A stretch of DNA of 64,000 bases, from NCBI RefSeq assembly GCF_009766085.1, contig NZ_LMUF01000038.1, forward strand, positions 91,864-155,863. Direction: 5' to 3'. Origin of the DNA: Burkholderia sp. S171. GTDB lineage: Bacteria; Pseudomonadota; Gammaproteobacteria; Burkholderiales; Burkholderiaceae. A program made the position numbers and the translations under genes. Under the pieces are notes generated by a model. It was given only the letters and a program-made list of their open reading frames with translations. It searched no databases and was not told where the DNA came from. Position 1 is the first letter of the stretch; each line of letters opens with the position of its first letter. Below are positions 51,772 through 60,934 of the stretch, piece after piece.

Positions 51772-52983
51772 ATGAGCGAGACAACGCACGTCACCGAACC
51801 GCAGCACGACCAAGGCGGACAGCCATTGGCAGGCTTACGTGTGATCGAATTTGCGCACTGGATGGCCGGCCCGCTCGCGGGCGGGCTGCTGGCAGATTGG
51901 GGCGCGGACGTGATCAAGATCGAGCCGCCCGGCGGCGAACCAATGCGTGCGCTGTTCTCATCGTTCGGCGCGCGCAGCGATGCGCCCAACGGTGCATTTC
52001 TGGCGGCCAATCGCGGCAAGCGCTCGGTGGAACTCGAAATCAAGTCCGAAAAAGGCATGCGTGCATTCGACGCCTTGCTGGCGACCGCGGACGTGTTGAT
52101 CACCAACCTGCGCCCGGACGCCTTGATGCGCCTCGAACTGACACCCGAGGCGATTCGCGAGCGTTATCCCCGGCTCGTGTACTGCTCGGTCAGTGCATAC
52201 GGTTGGGGCGGTCCCGACCAGAACCGGCCCGGCTACGACGTCGCGGCTTTTTTTGCGCGTACCGGCATCTCACACGAGATCACACAGCAGAACAGCGCGC
52301 CGCTTGCCCTGATGCAAGGCATCGGCGACAGTTTCACTGCCATGACCGCCGCGAGCGGCACGCTCGCGGCGCTGCTGGAACGCGAACGCACCGGCCGGGG
52401 GCAATTCGTCGAGGCTTCGTTGATGCGCACCGGCATGTGGGCACTGTGCGGCGAGCTTGGTGTACAGGCCATGGGTGGCAACCCGAAGCCGCCGTATCCG
52501 CGCAGCGAGTCGCGGACCCCTCTGTACAACTCCTATCGAACCGCAGACGATCGTTGGTTTTTCCTCGTCGGCGTAGAGGCGCAGCGTCATCTGCCTTCGG
52601 TGCTCGCAGCAATCGGCCGCAGCGATTTGATGACCGACGAGCGCTTCAAAAGCGCGCGGGCGATCGCAAAGAATCGCGCGGACTTCATTCCGATTCTGGA
52701 CGCGGCGTTCTCCGCGCATCCGCTCGCGCATTGGGCTAAAGTGCTCGATGAAAACGAGGTGTGGTGGGCTCCGGTGCAGACGCCGGCGGATCTGATCGAA
52801 GACGCGCAGGCGGCCGCCACGGGCGCCTGGGTCGACGTGGACACTGGCTCGGGTTCGACAACCGTGAAATCCGTCGAAGCGCCGGTCCGTTTTGACGGCA
52901 AGCGCCGTAAGCACGTGGCGGCATCGCCAGCCGTCGGCGAACACACCGAAGAAGTCCTCGGCGCGCTCGGACCATTCGCGTAG
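51772..52983 (+). CDS. CaiB/BaiF-type CoA transferase
   Basis: 403 residues of class III CoA transferases. LAGLRVIEFAHWMAGPLAG, LADWGADVIKIEPPGGEP, NRGKRSVELEIKS and LITNLRPDALMRL are typical. GYDVAAFFARTG holds the Asp expected to form the aspartyl-CoA anhydride. The C-terminal domain is complete (GRGQFVEASLMRTG, EVWWAPVQTPADLIED). It moves CoA between carboxylic acids, an alternative to ATP-driven activation. ATG 51772 has GGAGA six bases upstream. An acyl-CoA ligase follows 80 bases on. Confidence 0.92.
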   Translation: MSETTHVTEPQHDQGGQPLAGLRVIEFAHWMAGPLAGGLLADWGADVIKIEPPGGEPMRALFSSFGARSDAPNGAFLAANRGKRSVELEIKSEKGMRAFDALLATADVLITNLRPDALMRLELTPEAIRERYPRLVYCSVSAYGWGGPDQNRPGYDVAAFFARTGISHEITQQNSAPLALMQGIGDSFTAMTAASGTLAALLERERTGRGQFVEASLMRTGMWALCGELGVQAMGGNPKPPYPRSESRTPLYNSYRTADDRWFFLVGVEAQRHLPSVLAAIGRSDLMTDERFKSARAIAKNRADFIPILDAAFSAHPLAHWAKVLDENEVWWAPVQTPADLIEDAQAAATGAWVDVDTGSGSTTVKSVEAPVRFDGKRRKHVAASPAVGEHTEEVLGALGPFA

Positions 52984-53063
52984 CGAGGCGCCGATTCGTG
53001 AGCTGCTCGATGCGGCGCCCACGCGCCGCGCATGTGTGATATCCAATTGATGAGGTAACGAAG

Positions 53064-54722
53064 ATGGCGGAAGTCATGGCCCAAACCGGCCAAACCAAAC
53101 GATGGGGCCGTGATGTCGAATCGATCGTGGTCGATCAGCACGCATGCCGCGCCTATCGCCACCGACCCCGCTCGCTCGCCGAGTTGCTGACTGACAGCCT
53201 GCGCTGGGGCGAGCGGCCATTTCTCGTCCAGGGACAACGGCGCTTGAGCTTCGAGACGCATGCGCGCGCCGTCAGCGTGGTGGCGACGCAGCTTCGCGCG
53301 GCCGGCGTGCGCGCCGGTGACCGCGTGATGCTGCTCGGGTTCAACCGCGTCGAGTGGTTGCTCGCGTTCTGGGCGATCCAGCGTCTGGGGGCCGTCACAG
53401 CGCTCGGCAACGCCTGGTGGAGCGATGAGGAAACCGCCCACGCCGTGGAACTGGTGAAACCGTCGCTGATCGTCACCGACCGTCCGGCGAACCGCGCCCT
53501 TCCCGCCGGTTATGCGCGGCTCGCCTTCGATCTGTTACAAGCGGAACAGGGTATCGACGCAATGTTTCGTCTGCCCGACGTCGAAGTCGCGGAAGACGAT
53601 CCGGCCATTCTCATGTTCAGCTCCGGCACGACCGGTGCAGCGAAGGCTGTGGTGATGTCGCATCGCGCGGTGATCGCCAACATCCAAAACCTGCTCGTGC
53701 TGACCGGCCGCCTGCCGGATGAACTCGGTCCGGACCACGCCGGGACCACCAGCTTGCTGACCGTGCCGCTGTTTCATCTTTCGGGTATTCAGATCAGCTT
53801 CTCCACGTTGCTGTCCGGTGGTTCGCTGATCTTTCTCGAAGGCCGCTTCACGCCAGAAAAAGTATTGAGCCTGATCGAACAGGAACGTGTTCGCGTGTGG
53901 GGAGGTATCCCGACGATGGTGTCACGGGTGGTCGACTTCGAACACTTCGCCAACTACGATACGTCCAGTGTCAAGTCGATACCCATGGGCGGCGCGGCCG
54001 TCTCGCCGGAGTTGCGTGCGAAAATCCAGTCCGCGTTTCCGCTCATCAAACGACGCGTCAACAGCCTGTACGGTTTGACCGAAGCGGGAGGCGTGCTCGC
54101 CGCGGCATCGGGCGCGCAGTTGCAGGGGCGGCCGGGTTGCGTGGGCCATCCATTGCCGGTGGTCGAGATCCGTATCGATAACCCGGATACGCATGGCGTA
54201 GGTGAAATCTGTGCACGTACACCCTCGGCAGCAAGCCGCTACTGGGGAGAAGGTTCTTCGATTGCTGACGCGGATGGCTGGATTCGGACCGGCGACCTCG
54301 GCCGCCTCGACGAAGAGAATTTGCTTTACGTGGTCGGCCGATCGAAAGACATTATCATTCGCGGCGGCGAGAACATCGCGTCGGCTCACGTGGAACGCTG
54401 CCTCGCCGCGCATCCGGATGTACTCGAAGTTGCGGTTGTCGCGCTGCCGCACTCAGATCTTGGCGAGGAGGTGGGAGCGGCCGTCGTTCTGCGTCACGGT
54501 GCGATCGTGCAGATTGAGGATCTGGAGACGCATGCTGGCGCGCATCTCGGCCGTTTTGAGATTCCCTCACGCTGGTGGCTGCGATATAACGCACTACCGA
54601 CCAACGCGACAGGGAAAATTGTCAAAAGCGAATTGATCGCGCACTGGCCGGAAAATGCCACTCAGATCGAGCCAGCCAGCCCCGCTCAAACCGATCAATC
54701 TATTGCGCCACTCGACAGCTAA
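53064..54722 (+). CDS. Class I adenylate-forming enzyme, acyl-CoA ligase type
   Basis: 552 residues. FSSGTTGAAKAVVMSH near 180, LYGLTEAGGVLAA near 330, WIRTGDLGRLDEENLLY, GRSKDIIIRGGENIASAHVE and NATGKIVKSELI are the conserved adenylation motifs with the C-terminal catalytic Lys. It differs clearly from the ligase at 48.0-49.7 kb, so the two probably act on different acids. GAGG lies before ATG 53064. It overlaps the convergent paaX-like stop by four bases. Confidence 0.9.
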   Translation: MAEVMAQTGQTKRWGRDVESIVVDQHACRAYRHRPRSLAELLTDSLRWGERPFLVQGQRRLSFETHARAVSVVATQLRAAGVRAGDRVMLLGFNRVEWLLAFWAIQRLGAVTALGNAWWSDEETAHAVELVKPSLIVTDRPANRALPAGYARLAFDLLQAEQGIDAMFRLPDVEVAEDDPAILMFSSGTTGAAKAVVMSHRAVIANIQNLLVLTGRLPDELGPDHAGTTSLLTVPLFHLSGIQISFSTLLSGGSLIFLEGRFTPEKVLSLIEQERVRVWGGIPTMVSRVVDFEHFANYDTSSVKSIPMGGAAVSPELRAKIQSAFPLIKRRVNSLYGLTEAGGVLAAASGAQLQGRPGCVGHPLPVVEIRIDNPDTHGVGEICARTPSAASRYWGEGSSIADADGWIRTGDLGRLDEENLLYVVGRSKDIIIRGGENIASAHVERCLAAHPDVLEVAVVALPHSDLGEEVGAAVVLRHGAIVQIEDLETHAGAHLGRFEIPSRWWLRYNALPTNATGKIVKSELIAHWPENATQIEPASPAQTDQSIAPLDS

Positions 54723-55600
54723 CGTGAGGGGGCGGTGTCAGCCAGTGCCGCCCACCTCGCATGGGCTGCATCATGCCAACGCTGACGGATTGCGACGAGT
54801 TTGGCCGCATCGTCGCGCCCCTTCCAGCCGGCCGGCAGTAACACCTCCGGCAATCCCGGGTCGATATACGGCAGTCGTTGCAACTGGTTAACCAGTTGAA
54901 CGTGTGCGAACAGGATGGCGTCTTCAGAACGGGGACGAAGCTTCTGAAAATTCGATGCCAATTCTCGGTAGTGTGCGGATACAGCATCGAGATCCCACGC
55001 CCGCGCAACCAGCTGCGCATCGTTGACACCGAGATCAAACGATTTCCCTACGAAACCGAAGGCCACGTCAGCCAGGTTCAGTTCTGCGATCAAAACCTTT
55101 GTTTCTGCCTGACGGTTGACATGTGGATTGACCCATAGTGCAGGCGACGGATTGCCAAAGCCCAAATAGCTAAGCGCGCGATATGCCTTGACGCGCATCG
55201 TGCGATGCGTTTCGGGCAACGAGAGATGCAGGATCAGCCAGTCGTTATCCCATGCCTCTCCCGCCAACGATTTCAAACGCTGTGAGCCAGCAACAATAAG
55301 ATCTCGGCCCCGGTCGCTGAGTGTCCAGCTGGCGCGTCTTCCATCACGCACATTTTCAATCCAGCCGGCGGCAGCTGCACGAGCAATGGCCTGACGAGCC
55401 GCTTTTTCTGCTATGCCGACACCGCAAAGAACATGTAACAGGGTGGCAGTCCATACCTGCGCCTTCTCGTGCAGGACAAACTCGCCGAGGAGCGTCAACA
55501 GCAGTGAGCGCGCGCTCCCCGGGCTGACGCGGTCGACTTGCTCGGCATCGCCTCGGGAGTCGTCGAGCGACTCCACCTCATTGGATAACAAGTTACTCAT
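54719..55600 (-). CDS. PaaX-family transcriptional repressor
   Basis: 293 residues. SARSLLLTLLGEFVL near residue 30 opens the PaaX N-terminal winged helix. IAEKAARQAIARAAAAGWIEN, RRASWTLSDRGRDLIVAG, WLILHLSLPE, RALSYLGFGNPSPALWVNPH and the long C-terminal domain follow the family closely. PaaX represses phenylacetate genes and is released by phenylacetyl-CoA. No paa catabolic genes are nearby, so the effector is probably an acyl-CoA made by the flanking ligases. AGGAAG precedes ATG 55600. It is a candidate binder of the ATACTACA sites. Confidence 0.9.
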   Translation of the reverse strand: MSNLLSNEVESLDDSRGDAEQVDRVSPGSARSLLLTLLGEFVLHEKAQVWTATLLHVLCGVGIAEKAARQAIARAAAAGWIENVRDGRRASWTLSDRGRDLIVAGSQRLKSLAGEAWDNDWLILHLSLPETHRTMRVKAYRALSYLGFGNPSPALWVNPHVNRQAETKVLIAELNLADVAFGFVGKSFDLGVNDAQLVARAWDLDAVSAHYRELASNFQKLRPRSEDAILFAHVQLVNQLQRLPYIDPGLPEVLLPAGWKGRDDAAKLVAIRQRWHDAAHARWAALADTAPSR

Positions 55601-55764
55601 ACCGCTCTTCCTGAATTGAGTTTATTGGCCAAAAAACGATCAATCCTTTCAAGCTAAGCGTGAAGCGCCCGCAGCGTTAGGCATCTTAGAGGCTGATCAA
55701 CTGCCGTGAATCCTGGCAATCAGCCCACAAGTATCGGTGTTCATCAGCGCTGTCGGGCAAGCTC

Positions 55765-56157
55765 TCATTGCAAAGAATGCGCGATTTGGTGGCTGAATAC
55801 CCCTTGACAGCTGCAGATCAACAAGCCGCTGTCGGACCAGGCCTCCCCGCTCGCGAAAAACACAGACCGCCCCATGCGCTGCAAACGCCCCTTACCAATT
55901 ACCCGTAATCCAACACCTTTGTTTAGATAAGACAGGGTTAGCGACAACGTAGATCCGAGACGCCGCACGCCTTGATCTGGACTATACAGCCCGGCGAGCC
56001 CGCAAACGGTGTCGAGCAGCGCGGCCGCTGTCCCGCCATGCAGGACACCCGCTGTGTTCAGGACACATGGGGCCATGGGCAAGCTGATTTCGGCGTAGCC
56101 TTCGCGCCAGACATCAAGCGTTCCACCGAGCAGATCGATAAGCGGATTTATTTTCAT
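55765..56157 (-). CDS. PaaI-type hotdog thioesterase
   Basis: 130 residues from ATG 56157 (GGAAG upstream); a GTG at 56211 is possible. LHGGTAAALLDTVCGLAGL is the HGG..LxD motif of the hotdog fold. TLSLTLSYLNKGVGLRVIGKG and a final FFASGEAWSD strand set complete it. Such enzymes cleave stalled acyl-CoAs to free CoA. It is downstream of an ATACTACAT site at 56259 and upstream of the paaX-like gene on the same strand. Confidence 0.86.
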   Translation of the reverse strand: MKINPLIDLLGGTLDVWREGYAEISLPMAPCVLNTAGVLHGGTAAALLDTVCGLAGLYSPDQGVRRLGSTLSLTLSYLNKGVGLRVIGKGRLQRMGRSVFFASGEAWSDSGLLICSCQGVFSHQIAHSLQ

Positions 56158-56258
56158 GCCAAGCTTCCCGGCTTCCTGTCCGTGCGTTCGGCACCGAATC
56201 AGGACAACCATCCGTCCGTTTTAAAGAGTACCTGATAGCGGCGCGGGCGTCGCGAATC

Positions 56259-56267
56259 ATACTACAT
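56259..56267 (+). promoter_or_regulatory. ATACTACAT motif upstream of thioesterase
   Basis: ATACTACAT followed by AATTCGAAT, which contains the palindrome ATTCGAAT. It is one of four copies of ATACTACA-type sequence in promoter regions of the 46.7-56.3 kb cluster. Confidence 0.5.
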
Positions 56268-56420
56268 AATTCGAATCAATAACTTCTTCGCTGTAGTCAC
56301 TTACGATCCGGAGCATACTCCTCCAAAGCTCCCAGAGCCTGAACCGACGCAATCATCGCCGACCGGTTCTGCAACGATCTCGCACAGGATACCAACTTGT
56401 TCCGACGCGCTCGGCTGGGC

Positions 56421-56954
56421 TCACACGGGAGACGCTGGCAGCAGGCAAGAGAGGGGCAAGACCTCATGCGGAGCATTGTCCAACTCGAGCGGCAAATACC
56501 AGGACCGCTCGAAACCGATGCGGGTTGCGCTCGCACTCAAAACACATCGCTCGACCTCGCGCCGCACTTCGGACTCCAGCGCCGGAGCCCCGCGAACCAC
56601 ATCCGCAACAGCGAACGCGAGAGACGCGGTAGCATCGCGAATCGCCTGCAACGGCGGGGCGCCCACGGGCATAAAGCGCTCAGCATGTTCAATTGATGTA
56701 GCCAACACTTCGTTTGGCAGAAGTCCGTGGTGAACGACGATCTTCTGCAGCTCCGTTGCCATTAAATAATTATGGCGGTGCTCAAAGTGCGCCAGATCGT
56801 GAACATGGTCCAGCCGCTGGATTACAAAATCGATGTATTCAATCACAAGCCGAAGCTGATCATGCGCCTGCGCGTGGGTAGCATCCACCGCTGGCGCAAC
56901 GACGTCAGATAGCGCCCGACTTGCCGCACGCAAGCCAACGGGAATTTGGTCCAT
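56421..56954 (-). CDS. Small helical partner of APH-fold kinase, second copy (LvaB-like position)
   Basis: 177 residues, largely helical (LRAASRALSDVVAPAVDATH, then LRLVIEYIDFVIQRLDHVHD and FEHRHNYLMATELQKIVV), without membrane segments or known motifs. The start overlaps the kinase stop by one base (TGATG). This mirrors the pair at 40.1-41.9 kb, though sequence similarity between the two small proteins is weak by eye. Probably a subunit or activator of the kinase. The 200 bases downstream hold no supported gene. Confidence 0.58.
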   Translation of the reverse strand: MDQIPVGLRAASRALSDVVAPAVDATHAQAHDQLRLVIEYIDFVIQRLDHVHDLAHFEHRHNYLMATELQKIVVHHGLLPNEVLATSIEHAERFMPVGAPPLQAIRDATASLAFAVADVVRGAPALESEVRREVERCVLSASATRIGFERSWYLPLELDNAPHEVLPLSCLLPASPV

Positions 56955-58189
56955 CAGACTTCTCCTTGTAGCAGTTCGCAAAGCTCATGGGCTCCTACCG
57001 AGGCTATAGCCCTCAGCCGGGCCAAGAGGATGTCCTGGTGAGACTTGCCGAGCTTGGCAACGCGATACATGGTTGCCATTGTCGTAGCGACAACCTGAAA
57101 GCAATTGAGCACGCGGTACCATTTCAATCGCTCGGCGTCCACAGTCAGGCCCGATGCCTTTTCATAGCGATCATAGAATTCTTCAAGCGGAATCAACCCG
57201 CAGACCAAATACGTCTTGTTGTCTTCGGCAAAGTGACCCTTTTCGTTTTGCATCATCCAGGCCAGATCGCGATGGCGATCTCCCAGGTGGCCGCGTTCCC
57301 AGTCGAGCCACGCCGTGATTTCTCCAGTGGACTCATCGAACAGAAAGTTGCCGCTGCGGAAATCGCCGTGGACCACGCTGACTCGATCGAGAGCTGGCAG
57401 GTGACGTTCCATCCAGTTCACAGCGACGTCCATCAAAGGAAAATCCTCACCGCGGTCTTCCTCCCATACGCGTCGTGCGCGATTGAGCTGCCATCGTGCG
57501 CACTCGGTTGAACCGACCGATGGAACTTGCATGCTTGCGGAGCGTATCGATCCAACGTCAGCGGTATGGATTACCGCGAGATGGCGGAGAAACTGCGGGG
57601 CAAGCAATTGCCGCAGTCGTGAACCGAAGTCCGTCCCGAGACCAACCACATGTCCGGCGCTAGAGCCTCTCGGTTTCGCGACACCGCGCTCGAAGGTATA
57701 GATGATGACGGGCTCTGGAAACCACCGCGCATCGCGGTCTATCCACAGTACCTTCGGAACAGGCAGAACGCTTTCAAACGCTGCAAGCAGTTCCGCCTCT
57801 CGCACTCTACTGGTCGTGTTGGAAGCTTCGGCTGGATCCATACGTACAACAAGCTCGTCGCTCACGACACCCCGATCCGGCGCGGTCCAATCAAGAACGA
57901 AATACACCTGCAGCTTCGATGCCCCACCTGTGAGCCATCGCGGATCTCTTACACGGAATCCGCCCCCGATAACATCCGTAAGCATGACATGTAGTCGGTC
58001 AAGAAATACCTGCAACGTGACATGGTTGTATGCGGGACCACTGCGGCGCCGCATTTTCCGCGTGAGAAGTTGATCGGTTTCCTGCTCCGTCGGAAACCGG
58101 CGACGCAATTCCTCAATGAATTCATCACTCGGATTGTCGCGAACGTCTGGCGCGCCCTGAATATTCGATGCGCAATGGATTTGGATCAC
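56954..58189 (-). CDS. APH-fold phosphotransferase, LvaA-like, second copy
   Basis: 411 residues. LTGGASKLQVYFVLDW and ELVVRMDP form the nucleotide lobe. VSVVHGDFRSGNFLF near 280 is the catalytic loop and AWLDWERGHLGDRHRDLAW the metal-binding region. It matches the kinase at 40.1 kb segment for segment (RVWEED, HGDFR.GNFL, GEIT..LDWE, GDRH.DL), so the two are paralogues. GTG 58189 overlaps the DUF7064-like stop as GTGA, and its own stop overlaps the small partner start: three genes in one translational chain. Likely phosphorylates a hydroxylated substrate or its CoA ester. Confidence 0.8.
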   Translation of the reverse strand: MIQIHCASNIQGAPDVRDNPSDEFIEELRRRFPTEQETDQLLTRKMRRRSGPAYNHVTLQVFLDRLHVMLTDVIGGGFRVRDPRWLTGGASKLQVYFVLDWTAPDRGVVSDELVVRMDPAEASNTTSRVREAELLAAFESVLPVPKVLWIDRDARWFPEPVIIYTFERGVAKPRGSSAGHVVGLGTDFGSRLRQLLAPQFLRHLAVIHTADVGSIRSASMQVPSVGSTECARWQLNRARRVWEEDRGEDFPLMDVAVNWMERHLPALDRVSVVHGDFRSGNFLFDESTGEITAWLDWERGHLGDRHRDLAWMMQNEKGHFAEDNKTYLVCGLIPLEEFYDRYEKASGLTVDAERLKWYRVLNCFQVVATTMATMYRVAKLGKSHQDILLARLRAIASVGAHELCELLQGEV

Positions 58190-59172
58190 TGTTCTTCTCC
58201 GTTCAGACGTTGGGCAAGGAATGACAGCCCGAACAACTTTCCATGACCGCCATATCCTGTGAGATTGCCGTACCGGTAGCGCATCAGGGAGACAAACGCT
58301 GCAATCGAAGGATTGACCGAGCCCATTGGCCTTGTACCGATCGCCGCACCAAAGAATTCATGCCGCATACCGCGCTCATCAGTCACAACGATGTGATCGC
58401 TGATCGCAAGCATTTCTACAGTGGTCGCCGTCACGCTTGCCTCGATCAAAGGCGTCACGGTACCGTTTTCGACAATGAAACCTGAATTGAGGCTGTCGTA
58501 GCGCACTGTGCCGTCAAGTGTTACATCCAACGTCATAGTGAGCCACATGGAGAGGACTTCTCCACAATTGACCGATATGTACGCAGTTGCACGGTTAGGT
58601 GTTTCATTACGTGGACCCCAACTACGGTCCATCCCCTCATAGCAGTCCACTTCATAGCGGAGCCCTCGAAGCGTTAACGTCCCATTAATTCGGCCCTTCA
58701 GGTCGAAGTGCCCGTTGGACCACGCATCGCCTATGCGCGGATCGGAAACAGACGACGAATTGCTTGATACAGACGGCTTCATAGCCGGATCCGCGGGGTC
58801 GTATGGGTGATGCAACCCATGGAATGCCAGATCAAAGTTGCAATGATCAAGTTTATGCTGATAGCTGAAACGCCATTCGGTGAGCGATCGTGCTTCCACT
58901 GAAAGTCCGTTCTCAAGGCTGAACTTCGCGTTCGATGTCGGACCCGGAAGATGGATCTGCGGGTCGCAGAAATCGACCTCATAGGGACGGCGCCGCACCC
59001 CACGCGCTATGACTACAGAAGACATTGCGATACCGAGATTCGGGCGACAAAGCACATAGCACGTCCCATGCAACGCAGCCTCTGGAACGTTGAATGCCAG
59101 ATAGGTGGTTTCGGTCCAACTGCGATCCGTGGGATCACGCGGATGGAACTCTAAATCGGAAGGATGGATCAT
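58186..59172 (-). CDS. CrtC/AttH/DUF7064-like protein of unknown function
   Basis: 328 residues. The sequence alternates short beta strands and has no signal peptide. HPSDLEFHPRD and TYLAFNVPEAALHGTCYVL head the first half. In the second half LRGLRYEVDCYEGMDRSWGPR resembles the DHSWGxR turn of AttH/CrtC-type lipocalin-like proteins (carotenoid hydratases and relatives). Function is not known. It is chained to the kinase by a four-base overlap and follows an MFS gene by 55 bases. ATG 59172 is chosen because longer frames enter the MFS gene; no good ribosome site is seen. Confidence 0.55.
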   Translation of the reverse strand: MIHPSDLEFHPRDPTDRSWTETTYLAFNVPEAALHGTCYVLCRPNLGIAMSSVVIARGVRRRPYEVDFCDPQIHLPGPTSNAKFSLENGLSVEARSLTEWRFSYQHKLDHCNFDLAFHGLHHPYDPADPAMKPSVSSNSSSVSDPRIGDAWSNGHFDLKGRINGTLTLRGLRYEVDCYEGMDRSWGPRNETPNRATAYISVNCGEVLSMWLTMTLDVTLDGTVRYDSLNSGFIVENGTVTPLIEASVTATTVEMLAISDHIVVTDERGMRHEFFGAAIGTRPMGSVNPSIAAFVSLMRYRYGNLTGYGGHGKLFGLSFLAQRLNGEEQ

Positions 59173-59227
59173 CGCGAGTGGTAAAGAGTACAGTTTAGAA
59201 AACGGGCCAATTTCGGCATCCCAAACA

Positions 59228-60577
59228 TCATTCCTTCGCTCCTTGAACAGGTTCGCCCGAGCCGAGTACTTCGGGCGTCTCTCCCGGTGCCCGAATCCGC
59301 AAGGCGACAAAAGCGGCGATCAGCGACAGAACTGCAAAAATAATCAGACCGAGGCCGATTCCGTGTGTCAGATCCCTTATCCAACCGATCAAATAGGTCG
59401 CAAGGAAGCCACCGAGGTTCGTTACCGCACTAACGACGGCGATCCCGACAGCGGCGGCTCTATATGGCAATATTCGCCCCGGAATTGACAAACAAATAGG
59501 GATAGCTGCAAAGGCGAAGGCGTTGGCTATCGTCAGCATGATCAGGGTCACGACGGTGCCACCCCCGTATGCCGCGCAACAGATCAAACTCGCTGCCGCA
59601 GCGGTCAGAGATAGGGCGAGATGCCGCCGATATTCGCCGTGAGCATCGGAACTGGCAACCATGTAAAACATCAAAATGATTGCTGCAACACTCGGAATCG
59701 CGCTTAAGAAACCATTGGTGAATTCACCTTTCACCCCAGTCTCCCTTATTATCGTCGGCAGCCAGAAGCCCACCAGATAGAAGACCATAGCCACTGTCAT
59801 GTTAACGAATGCCAGCTTCCATACGTTGCTATCGGAAAACGCGTAGGAGGCCTGGCAGCCTTCTCTTACTGGCGTATCTGCGCTCAATTCGCTTGACACC
59901 GCATCGAGTTCTTCTTTAGTGAGCCAGGATACTGAACGTAAGTCCGATGGGAGGAACAGAAACACGAGAACTCCAAGAACAATCGAGGGAAGACCCTCAA
60001 GGAGGAAGAGCCATTGCCACCCAGCAAGGCCATGAGATTGCGCAAAGGTCGACATGATCCATGCGGACAGCGGATTACCCAGTAAGCTGGACACGGGCAG
60101 TCCAACGACAAAACATCCCATTACTTTTGCTCTCCGACTGGCCGGGTACCAAGTGGTCAAATAAAGCACCACACCGGGCAGAAAGCCAGCTTCGACGGTA
60201 CCCAGCAAAAACCTGACGACGTAGAACTGGGGAGACGTATGGATCCACATGGTACAAATGGAAAGGGAGCCCCAAAGAATGGCGATGACACCGATCCAGA
60301 CTCTAGCCCCGAGGCGAAGAAGAATAAGATTACTCGGAACCTGAAAGAGCGCGTATCCAATAAAGAATAACCCCGCGCCCAGACCATACATTGTTTCCGT
60401 CATGCCGAGATCTCGCGCCATCTCGAGCTTAGCCAGAGCCACATTCACGCGATCGAGGTATGCGAACAGATAGCATACGCACAAGAACGGTACGATTCGA
60501 AACGTAATTTTTCGGTACGCATTAGCACTCAAATCCACCGAGTCGTCCACAACACGCTGCACAGCGCTATCCAGCAT
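59228..60577 (-). CDS. MFS transporter, anion:cation symporter type
   Basis: 449 residues. AYLDRVNVALAKLEMARDLG after helix 1, VPSNLILLRLGARVW and the helix-4 motif LLGTVEAGFLPGVVLYLTTWY are ACS signatures. AAGGAGG stands seven bases before ATG 60577, the strongest ribosome site in this part. It is the head of a minus-strand set MFS / CrtC-like / kinase / small partner. Base composition looks lower in G+C than the left part of the window. Confidence 0.87.
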   Translation of the reverse strand: MLDSAVQRVVDDSVDLSANAYRKITFRIVPFLCVCYLFAYLDRVNVALAKLEMARDLGMTETMYGLGAGLFFIGYALFQVPSNLILLRLGARVWIGVIAILWGSLSICTMWIHTSPQFYVVRFLLGTVEAGFLPGVVLYLTTWYPASRRAKVMGCFVVGLPVSSLLGNPLSAWIMSTFAQSHGLAGWQWLFLLEGLPSIVLGVLVFLFLPSDLRSVSWLTKEELDAVSSELSADTPVREGCQASYAFSDSNVWKLAFVNMTVAMVFYLVGFWLPTIIRETGVKGEFTNGFLSAIPSVAAIILMFYMVASSDAHGEYRRHLALSLTAAAASLICCAAYGGGTVVTLIMLTIANAFAFAAIPICLSIPGRILPYRAAAVGIAVVSAVTNLGGFLATYLIGWIRDLTHGIGLGLIIFAVLSLIAAFVALRIRAPGETPEVLGSGEPVQGAKE

Positions 60578-60934
60578 CTTTGCCTCCTTTTTTTTCGACC
60601 ACCGTCCAGTCAAACGATCAAGGTTCGCAGCGCCTGGGTAACTCGTTGGGAAGCAACGCATCCTCGTGGAGAAAACCGTTCTTTCGGCCGTTGGCTGGGC
60701 TCAATAATCTACTCGGGACTAGACCGTCCGGATTCTCTAACGGCTTCCAACGGCAGCACATATCCGTGCTGAATTGATATCAACGACAGAGATGCCTCGT
60801 TTTTTTCAACGATAACGACTCTTGAATTTACGCGAACTCCTGCCAAAGCAGCGTCGAATCCATGACGCAGATACTTTGACGCATCTTCACTTCCGAGCGA
60901 GGCTAACCGGTATTTTGAATGTGGCTCCTAGATT
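60578..60934. promoter_or_regulatory. Gap between porin and MFS genes
   Basis: 357 bases, no gene supported. It should hold the end of the porin transcript and the MFS promoter. No convincing terminator hairpin found. Confidence 0.45.
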
